Positions 41,253-50,468 of a stretch of 64,000 nucleotides of DNA are shown in pieces. The stretch comes from Eudoraea adriatica DSM 19308 (lineage in GTDB: Bacteria > Bacteroidota > Bacteroidia > Flavobacteriales > Flavobacteriaceae). The position numbers were made by a program, and so were the translations under genes. Below the pieces are notes generated by a model. The model was not told the origin of the DNA. It saw only the letters and a list, made by a program, of their open reading frames with translations, and made no database searches. The stretch lies in the NCBI RefSeq assembly GCF_000382125.1, contig NZ_KB907546.1, positions 248,001 through 312,000 on the forward strand. Reading direction: 5' to 3'. Each line of letters opens with the position of its first letter. The first letter of the stretch is position 1.

Positions 41253-44200
41253 ATGCGAAAGAAAAAAACCGCTGTACTGCTATATTTAATTGTTTTTGTA
41301 ATTTCTGGATATACCCAGGAATCAAAAATTTATACCCATCATCAAAAGCAATATCAGGATGCCCTTGCTTTGTATAATAATAAGCAATATCAGGCTGCAC
41401 AGACCATTTTTGAAAAAGTACAAACGAGTACCAAGGATTATGAAACAGAAGCCAATAGTGCCTATTATGTCGCCAACGCGGCTGTAAGATTGAACCAGCT
41501 TGGTGCAGACAGACTAATGGAAAACTTTGTAGCCAACTACCCGACTTCCACGAAAAGAAATTCTGCTTTTATGGATGTGGCTGACTACTATTTTGAAAAT
41601 GGAAAATATCCTTATGCCCTGAAGTGGTATAAAAAGGTAGACCAAACTTCTATGTCCTCTCAGGAAAAAGAGCGCTTCAATTTTAATATGGGGTATTCCC
41701 TTTTCAGTTCCAATGAGTCAAAAGAAGCAGAAAGATATTTAAGCAAGGTATCCACATCACCCACCTATGGTTCTCAGGCCAAATATTATCTGGGGTATAT
41801 CGCATATCAGCAAGATGATTATGAAGGGGCTAGCGAACGTTTCGATCAGATAGCTGATCAGGAATTGTTAAGCGATAAGCTCTCTTATTACCAGGCCGAT
41901 ATGAATTTCAAGCTCGGTAATTTTGAAGAAGCTATTGCACTGGCCAAGTCGCAGTTGACAAAATCTGACAGACAGGAAATTTCTGAGCTAAACAAAATTA
42001 TTGGTGAGAGTTATTTCAATTTAGGGCAGTATGCAAATGCAATCCCTTATTTGGAAGCTTATAAGGGGAAACGCGGTAAATGGAGTAATACAGATCACTA
42101 TTTATTAGGCTATTGTTACTATAAACAGGAAGACTACGCAAACGCCATTAACCAATTCAATAAAATTATTGATGGAGACAATGGAGTAGCCCAAAATGCC
42201 TATTACCATTTAGCTGAGTGCTATTTAAACCTGGATAAAAAGCAGGAAGCCCTGAATGCCTTCAGGAATGCTTCCCAAATGGAATTTAATGAGGAGATAC
42301 AAAAGGATGCTTATCTTAATTATGCCCGCCTGAGTTATGAAATAGGGAATCCATATGAAGCAGTTCCAAAGGTGCTGTCTGACTATCTGGAGACTTATCC
42401 TAATGACTCCCATTCCAAGGAAATCCAGGAATTATTGGTTGACTCTTATATTACCTCTAAAAATTTTGAAGGGGCATTAGTTCTCCTGGAGGAAAACAGC
42501 AGTTTTGCCAGCAAAGCAACCTATCAGAAAGTAGCCTTCTACAGGGGAGTTGAATTGTTTATTGAGACAGATTACGCATCTGCCCATGCCTTGTTCGCTA
42601 AATCTTTGAATAATGCACCTGACGAACAGTTTAAAGCGCGCGCCCGATACTGGAAAGCGGAATCTCAATATATGCTAAATGCCTTTGAGGAGGCACTTGC
42701 GGACTATCTTCAATTTAAAACTTATCCCGCGGCATCGCGCACAGAGGAAGCTAATGCCCTGGATTATAGCCTGGGGTATACCTATTTTAAGCTAAAAGAT
42801 TACAACAATGCAATTTCTTATTTCCAGGCTTATGCCAATGGGGGAACGGATCTTGATAAAAAAAATGATGCCAATGTACGCCTTGGCGATTGTTATTTTG
42901 TTACCAGCAAATACTGGCCTGCGATTGAATCCTACAATAAAGTCTTACAATCGGCCAGTCCTGAGAAAGACTACGCAGCATTCCAAAAAGCTTTGAGTTA
43001 TGGTTTTATTGATAGGAGCGCCACAAAAATTGAGGAACTCAATGGTTTTATTTCAAGGTATTCCAAATCAAGTTTAAAGGATGATGCCTTATTTGAACTG
43101 GGCAACTCTTATATTAAAGAAAACCAGGAGGCTATTGGATTGGAAACATATGACCGGCTAATTAATGATTATCCGGGAAGTACATTAGTGCCCGGGGCAT
43201 TGCTAAGACAAGGACTTGTTTTTTATAATTCCAACAAAAATGAACTGGCTTTAAGCAAGTTTAAAACAGTAGTGCGCGACTACCCGAACTCACAGGAGGC
43301 AATTCAGGCGGTAGCTACTGCCAAACTAATTTATGTAGATACTGGTCAGGTTAGTGAGTTTGCCAGATGGGTTGAGGGCTTAGATTTTGTTGAGGTAACC
43401 GATTCCGAATTGGACAATGCCAGTTTTGAATCCGCAGAGAAGCAGAACCTGCAGGGCAGGAATGAGGCTGCAATAAAAGGATATGAAAACTATATCCGGG
43501 ATTTCCCAAACGGATTACATGCTATAAATGCCAATTTTAGGCTTGCACAATTATATTTTCAACAAGGAGAGAAGGATAAAGCCCTTCCGGGGTACAAGTA
43601 TGTTGCAGACAGTGGTGCGAGTGAATATTCAGAACAGGCCCTTGCCAGGGTATGCGAGATATATATCGGAAATAAAAACTATACCGCTGCACTTCCATTC
43701 CTTCAGCGTTTGGAATCAATTGCAGATATTCCCCAGAACAGAACATTTGCGCAATCCAACCTGATGAAGGGGTATTACGAGCAAAAGAATTATGACCAGA
43801 CCATAGCTTACGCCGAAAAAGTGCTGGAAACAGATAATATTGATGATAGAATTAAAAGTGATGCACAAATCATGATCGCAAGATCTGCAATAGCAACTGC
43901 CGATGAAGAAAGAGCAGAGAGGGCTTATGCAGAAGTTTTGAAAATTGCAAGTGGAGCATTAGCGGCAGAAGCTTTATTCTATGACGCATATTTTAAGCAA
44001 AAGTCCGGTTCTTTTGAGGCATCCAATAATTCCGTACAAAAGTTGGCAAGAGATTATGCCGCTTATAAAGAATGGGGGGGGAAAGGCTTGATTATTATGG
44101 CGAAGAATTATTATGCACTGGATGACGCTTATCAGGCTACCTACATACTGGAAAGTGTAATTGCAAATTTTGGTGACTATACCCAAATTGTTGCAGATGC

Positions 44201-44273
44201 AGAAGGAGAATTGGCTATTATAAAATCGAAAGAAGCCGAACGAAATTCAGATATCATTCCGGAAGGAAATTAA
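41253..44273 (+). CDS. Large exported TPR-repeat protein
   Basis: A 1006-residue protein with signal peptide ('AVLLYLIVFVISGYTQ', cut about residue 22) followed by tetratricopeptide-type repeats along almost the whole length. Recurring blocks are like 'YYLGYIAYQQDDYEGASERF' and 'GYCYYKQEDYANAINQFNKI'. It is a periplasmic scaffold or protein-interaction array. The next gene, encoding a TonB-receptor-like barrel, starts 17 bases after its stop, so the two are probably co-translated and may work together at the outer membrane. This TPR-barrel pair beside ftsE recurs in flavobacteria as far as I recall. Specific role unknown. Confidence 0.88.
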   Translation: MRKKKTAVLLYLIVFVISGYTQESKIYTHHQKQYQDALALYNNKQYQAAQTIFEKVQTSTKDYETEANSAYYVANAAVRLNQLGADRLMENFVANYPTSTKRNSAFMDVADYYFENGKYPYALKWYKKVDQTSMSSQEKERFNFNMGYSLFSSNESKEAERYLSKVSTSPTYGSQAKYYLGYIAYQQDDYEGASERFDQIADQELLSDKLSYYQADMNFKLGNFEEAIALAKSQLTKSDRQEISELNKIIGESYFNLGQYANAIPYLEAYKGKRGKWSNTDHYLLGYCYYKQEDYANAINQFNKIIDGDNGVAQNAYYHLAECYLNLDKKQEALNAFRNASQMEFNEEIQKDAYLNYARLSYEIGNPYEAVPKVLSDYLETYPNDSHSKEIQELLVDSYITSKNFEGALVLLEENSSFASKATYQKVAFYRGVELFIETDYASAHALFAKSLNNAPDEQFKARARYWKAESQYMLNAFEEALADYLQFKTYPAASRTEEANALDYSLGYTYFKLKDYNNAISYFQAYANGGTDLDKKNDANVRLGDCYFVTSKYWPAIESYNKVLQSASPEKDYAAFQKALSYGFIDRSATKIEELNGFISRYSKSSLKDDALFELGNSYIKENQEAIGLETYDRLINDYPGSTLVPGALLRQGLVFYNSNKNELALSKFKTVVRDYPNSQEAIQAVATAKLIYVDTGQVSEFARWVEGLDFVEVTDSELDNASFESAEKQNLQGRNEAAIKGYENYIRDFPNGLHAINANFRLAQLYFQQGEKDKALPGYKYVADSGASEYSEQALARVCEIYIGNKNYTAALPFLQRLESIADIPQNRTFAQSNLMKGYYEQKNYDQTIAYAEKVLETDNIDDRIKSDAQIMIARSAIATADEERAERAYAEVLKIASGALAAEALFYDAYFKQKSGSFEASNNSVQKLARDYAAYKEWGGKGLIIMAKNYYALDDAYQATYILESVIANFGDYTQIVADAEGELAIIKSKEAERNSDIIPEGN

Positions 44274-44290
44274 TAAGATAAGAACACATT

Positions 44291-46042
44291 ATGCATAAGG
44301 AATTAAAAGTTACAATAATTGCTTTAATAGGTTTAGTGCAATTCTTATCGGCCCAGGAAGAAAAGGACCTTGGGACGGAGACGGTTACAGTGGTGAAGCC
44401 ATATTCCCCGACAGTATCGGATGCCTTCAAGGTTAAATCAATTCCAAACCTCAATGATTCCATAGTTCTTCAAAAAAAGAAGATAGAATACGCTATTTTC
44501 TCTGTACCTGTAGCATCAACTTTTACTCCTTCAAAGGGCAAGGCATCCGCTGTACAAAAAGCAAAACCCGAAAAACTATATAATTCCTATGCTTCTGTGA
44601 GCCTGGGAAATTTTAGCAATGCCCTGGCAGACTTTTATACAAGCAGAGATATAGACAGAGGCAATAAAAGGGTGGATTTTGGACTTAATCATCGCTCCTC
44701 GAGGGCAGATCTGGAAGATGTTCTGCTCGATACTGATTTTTACAATACAGAATTGAATGCCTCTTATAATGAAAAAGGGAGGGATTTGAATTGGCGAGCC
44801 GATATTGGATTTCAACATCAGAAATATAATTGGTATGGGCTTCCTGAAGGGATATTTGATGCTCCAACAATCAGTACAATTGATGAAGGGCAAAACTATT
44901 TTGGCCTTGAAGCTGGTGCTCAGCTCCAGATGGAAGAATCTTTTTTTTCAGGTGGGGAAATATTATACCGAAGGTTTTGGGACGCTGTTGATTCAGGCGA
45001 GAACAGATTCCTGATCCAGCCCAAATTTTTGTTTCCTGTCTCCACGGAAACCGTTACTTTAAAAGTTTTTTTTGACTATGTAGGGGGAAGTTTTAAGAAC
45101 GCAAGTATCAATAGCCCGACAAACACATTGGGCATTGATTACGGACAGATGCAATTTGGTGCAAATCCGAATTTGGTCTTATCCGGGGAGAAATATACCC
45201 TGAATTTTGGGGTGTCACTGATCTATGGTTTGGATACAGAGCTAAGCGACAGCAATTTTTATATATATCCCCAAATCACGGCCTCCTACAAATTGTTAGA
45301 TGATACGGTAATTGCCTATGGAGGTGTGGAAGGAGGCTTAGATCAGAATTCTTATTATAGCTTTGTGGACGAAAATCCTTATGTGTCACCAACCCTGACA
45401 ATACTTCCTACAGACAGGCAGTATGATGGATTTCTGGGAATAAAAGGGCAATTACTGCCCAGCCTGAGTTACAATCTAAAAGGATTCTATAGAGCCGAAA
45501 ACAGAAAACCCCTTTATAAACTAAATCCCCAAAATGATTTCAGGGATGATGAAAAAGGCTATTATTATGGAAATTCATTTGAAGTCTTTTATGATGATAT
45601 TAAAACCCTTGGATTATTTGCTGAGTTAAATTTGGATATAAACCGTGATTTCACGCTCGGATTAAACCTGGAACTTTTTGATTATAATACGGAGACAAAT
45701 AATCCTGCCTGGAATCTTCCGGATGTTAAAGGGTCCTTACTATTGGATTACCAGATTAATGATAAATGGTTTCTGGGTGCAAATTTATTTTATGTGGGGG
45801 AGCGTCAGGATTTAAGTGCCCAGGTGGTAGAGAATGTTTTACCTGTAGATTTTCCTTCTGCTGTGATAACGTTAGATAGTTTTTTTGATGTAAATGCCCA
45901 TATAGGATATCATTTCAACGAGCATCTTTCCATTTTTGCGAAAGCAAATAATATTGCAAACAATGCATACCAACGCTGGGCTAACTATAGGGTACAGAGT
46001 TTGCAGATATTGGCCGGGGTGTCTTACAAGTTTGATTTTTAA
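44291..46042 (+). CDS. TonB-receptor-like outer-membrane barrel without plug
   Basis: A 583-residue protein with signal peptide ('IIALIGLVQFLSAQ'), a short N-terminal region with 'TETVTVVKPYSPTVSDAF' that resembles the motif leading into the plug in TonB-dependent receptors, and then almost directly a beta-barrel of amphipathic strands with a C-terminal Phe ('LAGVSYKFDF'). A normal plug domain (about 120-150 residues) is missing, so TonB-coupled import is doubtful. The barrel is probably an outer-membrane partner of the TPR protein. Last-strand aromatic ending fits BAM insertion. Confidence 0.82.
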   Translation: MHKELKVTIIALIGLVQFLSAQEEKDLGTETVTVVKPYSPTVSDAFKVKSIPNLNDSIVLQKKKIEYAIFSVPVASTFTPSKGKASAVQKAKPEKLYNSYASVSLGNFSNALADFYTSRDIDRGNKRVDFGLNHRSSRADLEDVLLDTDFYNTELNASYNEKGRDLNWRADIGFQHQKYNWYGLPEGIFDAPTISTIDEGQNYFGLEAGAQLQMEESFFSGGEILYRRFWDAVDSGENRFLIQPKFLFPVSTETVTLKVFFDYVGGSFKNASINSPTNTLGIDYGQMQFGANPNLVLSGEKYTLNFGVSLIYGLDTELSDSNFYIYPQITASYKLLDDTVIAYGGVEGGLDQNSYYSFVDENPYVSPTLTILPTDRQYDGFLGIKGQLLPSLSYNLKGFYRAENRKPLYKLNPQNDFRDDEKGYYYGNSFEVFYDDIKTLGLFAELNLDINRDFTLGLNLELFDYNTETNNPAWNLPDVKGSLLLDYQINDKWFLGANLFYVGERQDLSAQVVENVLPVDFPSAVITLDSFFDVNAHIGYHFNEHLSIFAKANNIANNAYQRWANYRVQSLQILAGVSYKFDF

Positions 46043-46167
46043 ACGACTTTGAAAAGAATTAAGTTAAATTCAGATCAGTCATCTTCTAAAAACACTGTTA
46101 AACGTAATAAACGCTATAGTTGAGGATTATTTCTTACTTTAGGATAAAGTAATAGCCCCATACTATT

Positions 46168-47283
46168 TTGGTTGTAAAGAATACATACTTCGTGTTACTC
46201 GCCTTCTTTTGGTGTAATATGACTCTGCTCTCTCAAAACCTTATACAGAATCCCAGTTTTGAGCAATATGAAGCATGCCCGGCACGTCTGGGTACTTTTG
46301 AATCCGATGTTGCCCATTGGAGTACACCAACAAAAGGTTCTACAGACTATTTTAACAGTTGCAGCACAGTAATGGGGACGCCGGAAAATTTCAATGGCAC
46401 ACAACCTTCAGATTTTGGCAATGGATACGCCGGTCTATATCTATATGCCCCGGATGATTACAGGGAATATGTACAGGTGCCTCTAACGCATACACTGGAG
46501 AAAGGCAAAACCTATCAGGTTTCTTTTTATGTCAGTCTTGCAGAACGTTCGGATTTTGCCGTAAAGGATTTTGGGGTACTTTTTTCAAAGGATAGCCTGT
46601 CCCTTGATATTAAAAAAGAAATCTCCAAAATGCATAGGTATAAAATTGTGGGTAACGCCTATAATTATATGGAAATTGGATATACTAATTTTTATAAAGA
46701 CACCAGAGACTGGGTATTGGTTAGCACCAGATTTGAAGCTAAAGGATGGGAAAATTATATGACAATCGGCAATTTTAAAAATAATGCAGGTACCAGGAAG
46801 TTTAAGACAAAGAAAGGCGCTAAACAGGGCGCCTATTATTACCTGGATATGGTATCCTTAAATCAGCTGCATTTATCGGAGGCTAATGCGCTTTCAGTGA
46901 CCGATATAGATCTTGAAACGGAAAATTATGAACTCGATAAAATCCATATTTTTGAAAGCGTATTATTCAATTTTGATGAATTTAAACTATTAGAAGCCGC
47001 CAAAAAGGATATTCAAAAAATCTATAGCTATCTGTACGCAAATGAATCGCTTCATATTAATATTGACGGGCATACAGATAATATAGGTACAAGTGCTTAC
47101 AATCAGTATTTGTCGGATAAACGTTGTTCTGCTGTTGCTCAGTATTTTATAGAACTCGGACTTTCAGAAGACAGGATTAGCTGGAAAGGTCATGGTGGAA
47201 CGGTCCCTATAGCCGATAATGACACAGAAGAGGGCAGGCAGAAGAATAGGCGTGTAGCATTTGTTATTTCCGGAAAGGACTAA
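46168..47283 (+). CDS. OmpA-family protein, possible TTG start
   Basis: A 371-residue exported protein. The C-terminal domain (about 260-371) is OmpA-like with 'IDGHTDNIGTSAYNQYLSDK' and 'RISWKGHGG...NRRV' residues that bind peptidoglycan. The N-terminal part (about 25-230) begins 'NLIQNPSFEQYEACP' and looks like a carbohydrate-binding-type beta domain found with OmpA domains in Bacteroidota. The frame has in-frame stops at 46150-46155 and no ATG or GTG near the start, so TTG at 46168, which begins a good signal peptide, is the probable start. It probably links the envelope to the wall. Confidence 0.85.
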   Translation: MVVKNTYFVLLAFFWCNMTLLSQNLIQNPSFEQYEACPARLGTFESDVAHWSTPTKGSTDYFNSCSTVMGTPENFNGTQPSDFGNGYAGLYLYAPDDYREYVQVPLTHTLEKGKTYQVSFYVSLAERSDFAVKDFGVLFSKDSLSLDIKKEISKMHRYKIVGNAYNYMEIGYTNFYKDTRDWVLVSTRFEAKGWENYMTIGNFKNNAGTRKFKTKKGAKQGAYYYLDMVSLNQLHLSEANALSVTDIDLETENYELDKIHIFESVLFNFDEFKLLEAAKKDIQKIYSYLYANESLHINIDGHTDNIGTSAYNQYLSDKRCSAVAQYFIELGLSEDRISWKGHGGTVPIADNDTEEGRQKNRRVAFVISGKD

Positions 47284-47337
47284 TTATTACTTCAAAAAAT
47301 TACAGTACATTTAGGCATAAACTTAATAACTTTTAAA

Positions 47338-47751
47338 ATGAAATCAATCTTTAAGAATTTCGGTATTGTACTAATATTCTTTATGTTTTCTAATGGATAC
47401 GGAATGGAAATGACTGACGCTTCTAAGGTTGAAGTGGTTTCTACTTTTCTTATTAAAAAAAAGAGATGGACCGGGAGTTGGGACTATTTAGTTCAGGATG
47501 TGCCACTGGAATATAGTTCCGGCATATTACATGTATCTAAAAAAAAGAAAGTATATACCGTGGAACTGGAGATGCCGGGAGGTAAACTGCCTGCGGACAA
47601 TGTTAAAGTGTCGAAAAACAAACTTACTTTTTCTGTGGATATAGAAGGCAGTATGGTAGAGGTGGCTCTAATCATGGACGGAGATTCATTTGAGGGAGAA
47701 AGCTATACCCCGGACGGTACTTTCATTCTTGTAGGAAATCGGCGAATTTAA
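47338..47751 (+). CDS. Small exported hypothetical protein
   Basis: A 137-residue protein with a signal-like N-terminus ('FGIVLIFFMFSNGYG') and a beta-strand-rich, lysine-rich mature part with 'SWDYLVQDVPLEYSSGILHV', like small lipocalin-ish or DUF periplasmic proteins. I do not name the family. It follows the OmpA-like gene after about 55 bases on the same strand, so it may belong to the same transcript. Confidence 0.7.
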   Translation: MKSIFKNFGIVLIFFMFSNGYGMEMTDASKVEVVSTFLIKKKRWTGSWDYLVQDVPLEYSSGILHVSKKKKVYTVELEMPGGKLPADNVKVSKNKLTFSVDIEGSMVEVALIMDGDSFEGESYTPDGTFILVGNRRI

Positions 47752-47790
47752 AGTGCTACGGAATAAATCCTCTCATATTTTAAACAAAAA

Positions 47791-47815
47791 AAGCCGAAGT
47801 TAAATACTTCGGCTT
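47791..47815. terminator. Bidirectional intrinsic terminator
   Basis: 'aagccgaagt' / 'acttcggctt' with a TAAAT loop, A-run on the left and T-rich sequence on the right, lies between two convergent genes and can serve both. Confidence 0.85.
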
Positions 47816-47835
47816 CTCTTTATACTATAATTCTA

Positions 47836-48381
47836 TTACATACTTAAACTAAAAGGAACAGCAGCTCTTGTAGTACCCCATCCCATAACCATATGAACTC
47901 CTCCATCAACTTCTTTAAAAGCAATTGAAAATGCTTCAAGTGAATCTTCTCCCATACTTACAGAAGCTTTTGCACGTGCAACATCTGCAGACTCATCATA
48001 GGAATAAGCACCCCACTGATTTAATTTGCTATTTAAAATAACAGTCCATTCAGATCCTCCCGGTATAGTAAAAAGCGAGTAAGTACCGGCTTTCACGGCA
48101 GTATCACCAAACGTCATGTCTTTGTAGAGCGTAATTTCAGCTGCTTCGTTAGCACCTGTTCTCCAGACTTTATTTTCTGGAGCGAGTTGGGAAAGTGCCC
48201 TCCCTTTTAACTGAGGCCTGCTGTATACCACCTTTATCAACTTATCGGCAACTTTGTAACTTGAAGGATATGAAGCAATATCTGCCGGGCTCTTATCCAT
48301 CCCGCTAAAATCCTGTGCGTTAATTTCACTTGTAAAAATTATGGCCAAGGCCATGATAGTTAATGTCAATACTTTTTTCAT
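47836..48381 (-). CDS. DUF2911 family exported protein
   Basis: A 181-residue protein; ATG at 48381 gives a clean signal ('LTLTIMALAIIFTSEINAQ'). The DUF2911 motif pattern 'VKVVYSRPQLKGR' ('IKVVYSRPQLKGR'), 'WRTGANEAAEITLYKDM' and 'VKAGTYSLFTIPGG' is present. The family is common in Bacteroidota and predicted to be periplasmic; its function is unknown. Confidence 0.88.
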   Translation of the reverse strand: MKKVLTLTIMALAIIFTSEINAQDFSGMDKSPADIASYPSSYKVADKLIKVVYSRPQLKGRALSQLAPENKVWRTGANEAAEITLYKDMTFGDTAVKAGTYSLFTIPGGSEWTVILNSKLNQWGAYSYDESADVARAKASVSMGEDSLEAFSIAFKEVDGGVHMVMGWGTTRAAVPFSLSM

Positions 48382-48626
48382 AATTGTGTTTGTTTTTATA
48401 TTCTCCAAATCTAATTAGTAATCCTTTTAAGGTCTTATAAAGAGTCGTTAAAATTTGTACTGCTTACAAACTGTTTGTTTAAACCTATTATAATTAATGT
48501 TTTGATTAATAATTATATCAATTATGATTATAATAATTACAATATGAAATAAATATACTTGTTTGTGTTTCAATTTAACTATTTAATAGACATCTTTGCC
48601 TAATAATTAATATAAAATTAAAGATA

Positions 48627-50297
48627 ATGTGTGGAATTGTATGTGCATTTGATGTAAAGGAAAGTACAGAAAACCTGAGACCCCAATTATTGGAAATGTC
48701 CAGGAAAGTACGGCATCGGGGTCCGGATTGGAGTGGGATTTATGCAAATGAGAAGGCTATATTGGCTCATGAGCGTCTCGCAATTGTGGATCCTGCATCA
48801 GGGAAACAACCCTTATTTAGTGAAGACAAGAAGCTGATTTTAGCCGCAAATGGCGAAATTTATAACCACAAAGAGTTAAGAAAACAATTTGAGGGGTCCT
48901 ATAATTTCAGTACACAATCTGACTGTGAGGTGATTCTTGCTTTATACCAGAAAAAAGGTGCGGACTTTCTGGATGATATGAATGGAATATTTGGATTTGC
49001 CATTTATGATTCAGAGAAAGATGAATATTTTATTGCCAGAGATCATATGGGTATAATTCCATTATATATGGGCTGGGATAAAAATGGCACCTTTTACGTT
49101 GCATCAGAGCTAAAGGCATTGGAAGGCACATGTACTAAAATAGAGCTTTTTCCGCCCGGACATTATTTGCACAGCAGTGATGGAGAACCAAAAAGATGGT
49201 ATAGCAGGGATTGGATGGATTATGAAGCAGTAAAGGAAAACCAAACAAGTATTGATGAAATACGGGTTGCTCTGGAAGCGGCTGTACACAGGCAGCTTAT
49301 GTCTGATGTGCCTTATGGGGTTTTACTTTCAGGTGGTCTTGACTCTTCGGTTACTTCTGCTATAGCCAAAAAGTATTCTCAAAAACGAATAGAATCTGAT
49401 GACACCAAGGATGCCTGGTGGCCGCAATTGCATTCATTTTCTGTAGGATTAGAAGGATCCCCGGATCTCGCAGCCGCGCAAATAGTTGCAGATCATATCG
49501 GTACTATCCACCACGAAATTAAGTTTACCATACAGGAAGGCCTTGATGCTATTAAGGATGTAATTTACAACCTGGAAACCTACGATATTACTACTATCAG
49601 GGCATCAACACCTATGTATCTTATGGCGCGTGTAATAAAATCTATGGGTATTAAAATGGTGCTCTCAGGTGAAGGTGCAGATGAATTGTTTGGGGGGTAC
49701 TTATATTTTCACAAAGCACCGAGTTCCAAGGACTTCCATGAAGAGACTGTCAGGAAACTAACCAAGTTACATATGTATGATTGCTTAAGGGCCAATAAAT
49801 CTCTGGCTGCCTGGGGAATTGAAGGCAGAGTGCCGTTTCTGGACAAAGAATTTATGGATGTAGCCATGCGAATTAATCCAAAAGACAAGATGATAAATGG
49901 AGAACGTATGGAAAAATGGGTAGTGCGTAAGGCATTTGAATCATTATTACCCGAAAGTGTGGCCTGGAGGCAAAAAGAACAATTTTCTGATGGTGTAGGA
50001 TATAGTTGGATAGATACTTTGAAGGAAGTTGTGGATAAGGAAGTATCTGATGAGCAATTGGCAAATGCCAAATTCAGATACCCCATTCAAACCCCTACTA
50101 CAAAGGAAGAATTTTATTACAGGTCTATATTTGAGGGTCACTTTCCCAGCGATGCAGCTGCATGGTCTGTCCCGCAGGAGCCATCTGTGGCTTGCAGCAC
50201 TAAAATTGCACTGGAATGGGATGAGGCCTTTAAAAATATGAATGACCCGTCAGGACGCGCCGTGGCGCATGTTCATGATGATGCTTATGAAAAGTAA
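48627..50297 (+). CDS. asnB: Glutamine-hydrolysing asparagine synthetase B
   Basis: A 556-residue protein. Cys2 after Met ('MCGIVCAFD') is the glutaminase nucleophile. 'VRHRGPDWSG' and 'NGEIYNH' complete the N-terminal Ntn domain (to about 190). The C-terminal synthetase domain has the ATP-binding 'LLSGGLDSSVTSAIA' and 'SGEGADELFGGY'. It makes asparagine from aspartate, glutamine and ATP. It is monocistronic, with a terminator at 50388. Confidence 0.95.
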   Translation: MCGIVCAFDVKESTENLRPQLLEMSRKVRHRGPDWSGIYANEKAILAHERLAIVDPASGKQPLFSEDKKLILAANGEIYNHKELRKQFEGSYNFSTQSDCEVILALYQKKGADFLDDMNGIFGFAIYDSEKDEYFIARDHMGIIPLYMGWDKNGTFYVASELKALEGTCTKIELFPPGHYLHSSDGEPKRWYSRDWMDYEAVKENQTSIDEIRVALEAAVHRQLMSDVPYGVLLSGGLDSSVTSAIAKKYSQKRIESDDTKDAWWPQLHSFSVGLEGSPDLAAAQIVADHIGTIHHEIKFTIQEGLDAIKDVIYNLETYDITTIRASTPMYLMARVIKSMGIKMVLSGEGADELFGGYLYFHKAPSSKDFHEETVRKLTKLHMYDCLRANKSLAAWGIEGRVPFLDKEFMDVAMRINPKDKMINGERMEKWVVRKAFESLLPESVAWRQKEQFSDGVGYSWIDTLKEVVDKEVSDEQLANAKFRYPIQTPTTKEEFYYRSIFEGHFPSDAAAWSVPQEPSVACSTKIALEWDEAFKNMNDPSGRAVAHVHDDAYEK

Positions 50298-50387
50298 ACG
50301 TTTTATTGCTGTGAAATAAGGAAATTCTGTTTGCAAAATCTTCTTCTATAAGAAGTAGCTATTGAATTTTTAATTAGTCAAAAGGAG

Positions 50388-50411
50388 GCACCAATTAATT
50401 GGTGCTTTTTT
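50388..50411 (+). terminator. Intrinsic terminator of asnB
   Basis: 'gcaccaatt' / 'aattggtgc' form a perfect 9-bp stem followed by six Ts. Confidence 0.85.
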
Positions 50412-50468
50412 GATGAATTAATCCTGTGCAGATTTGGGCAGTGCAAACCGATGGTAGTTATTCGAAGA

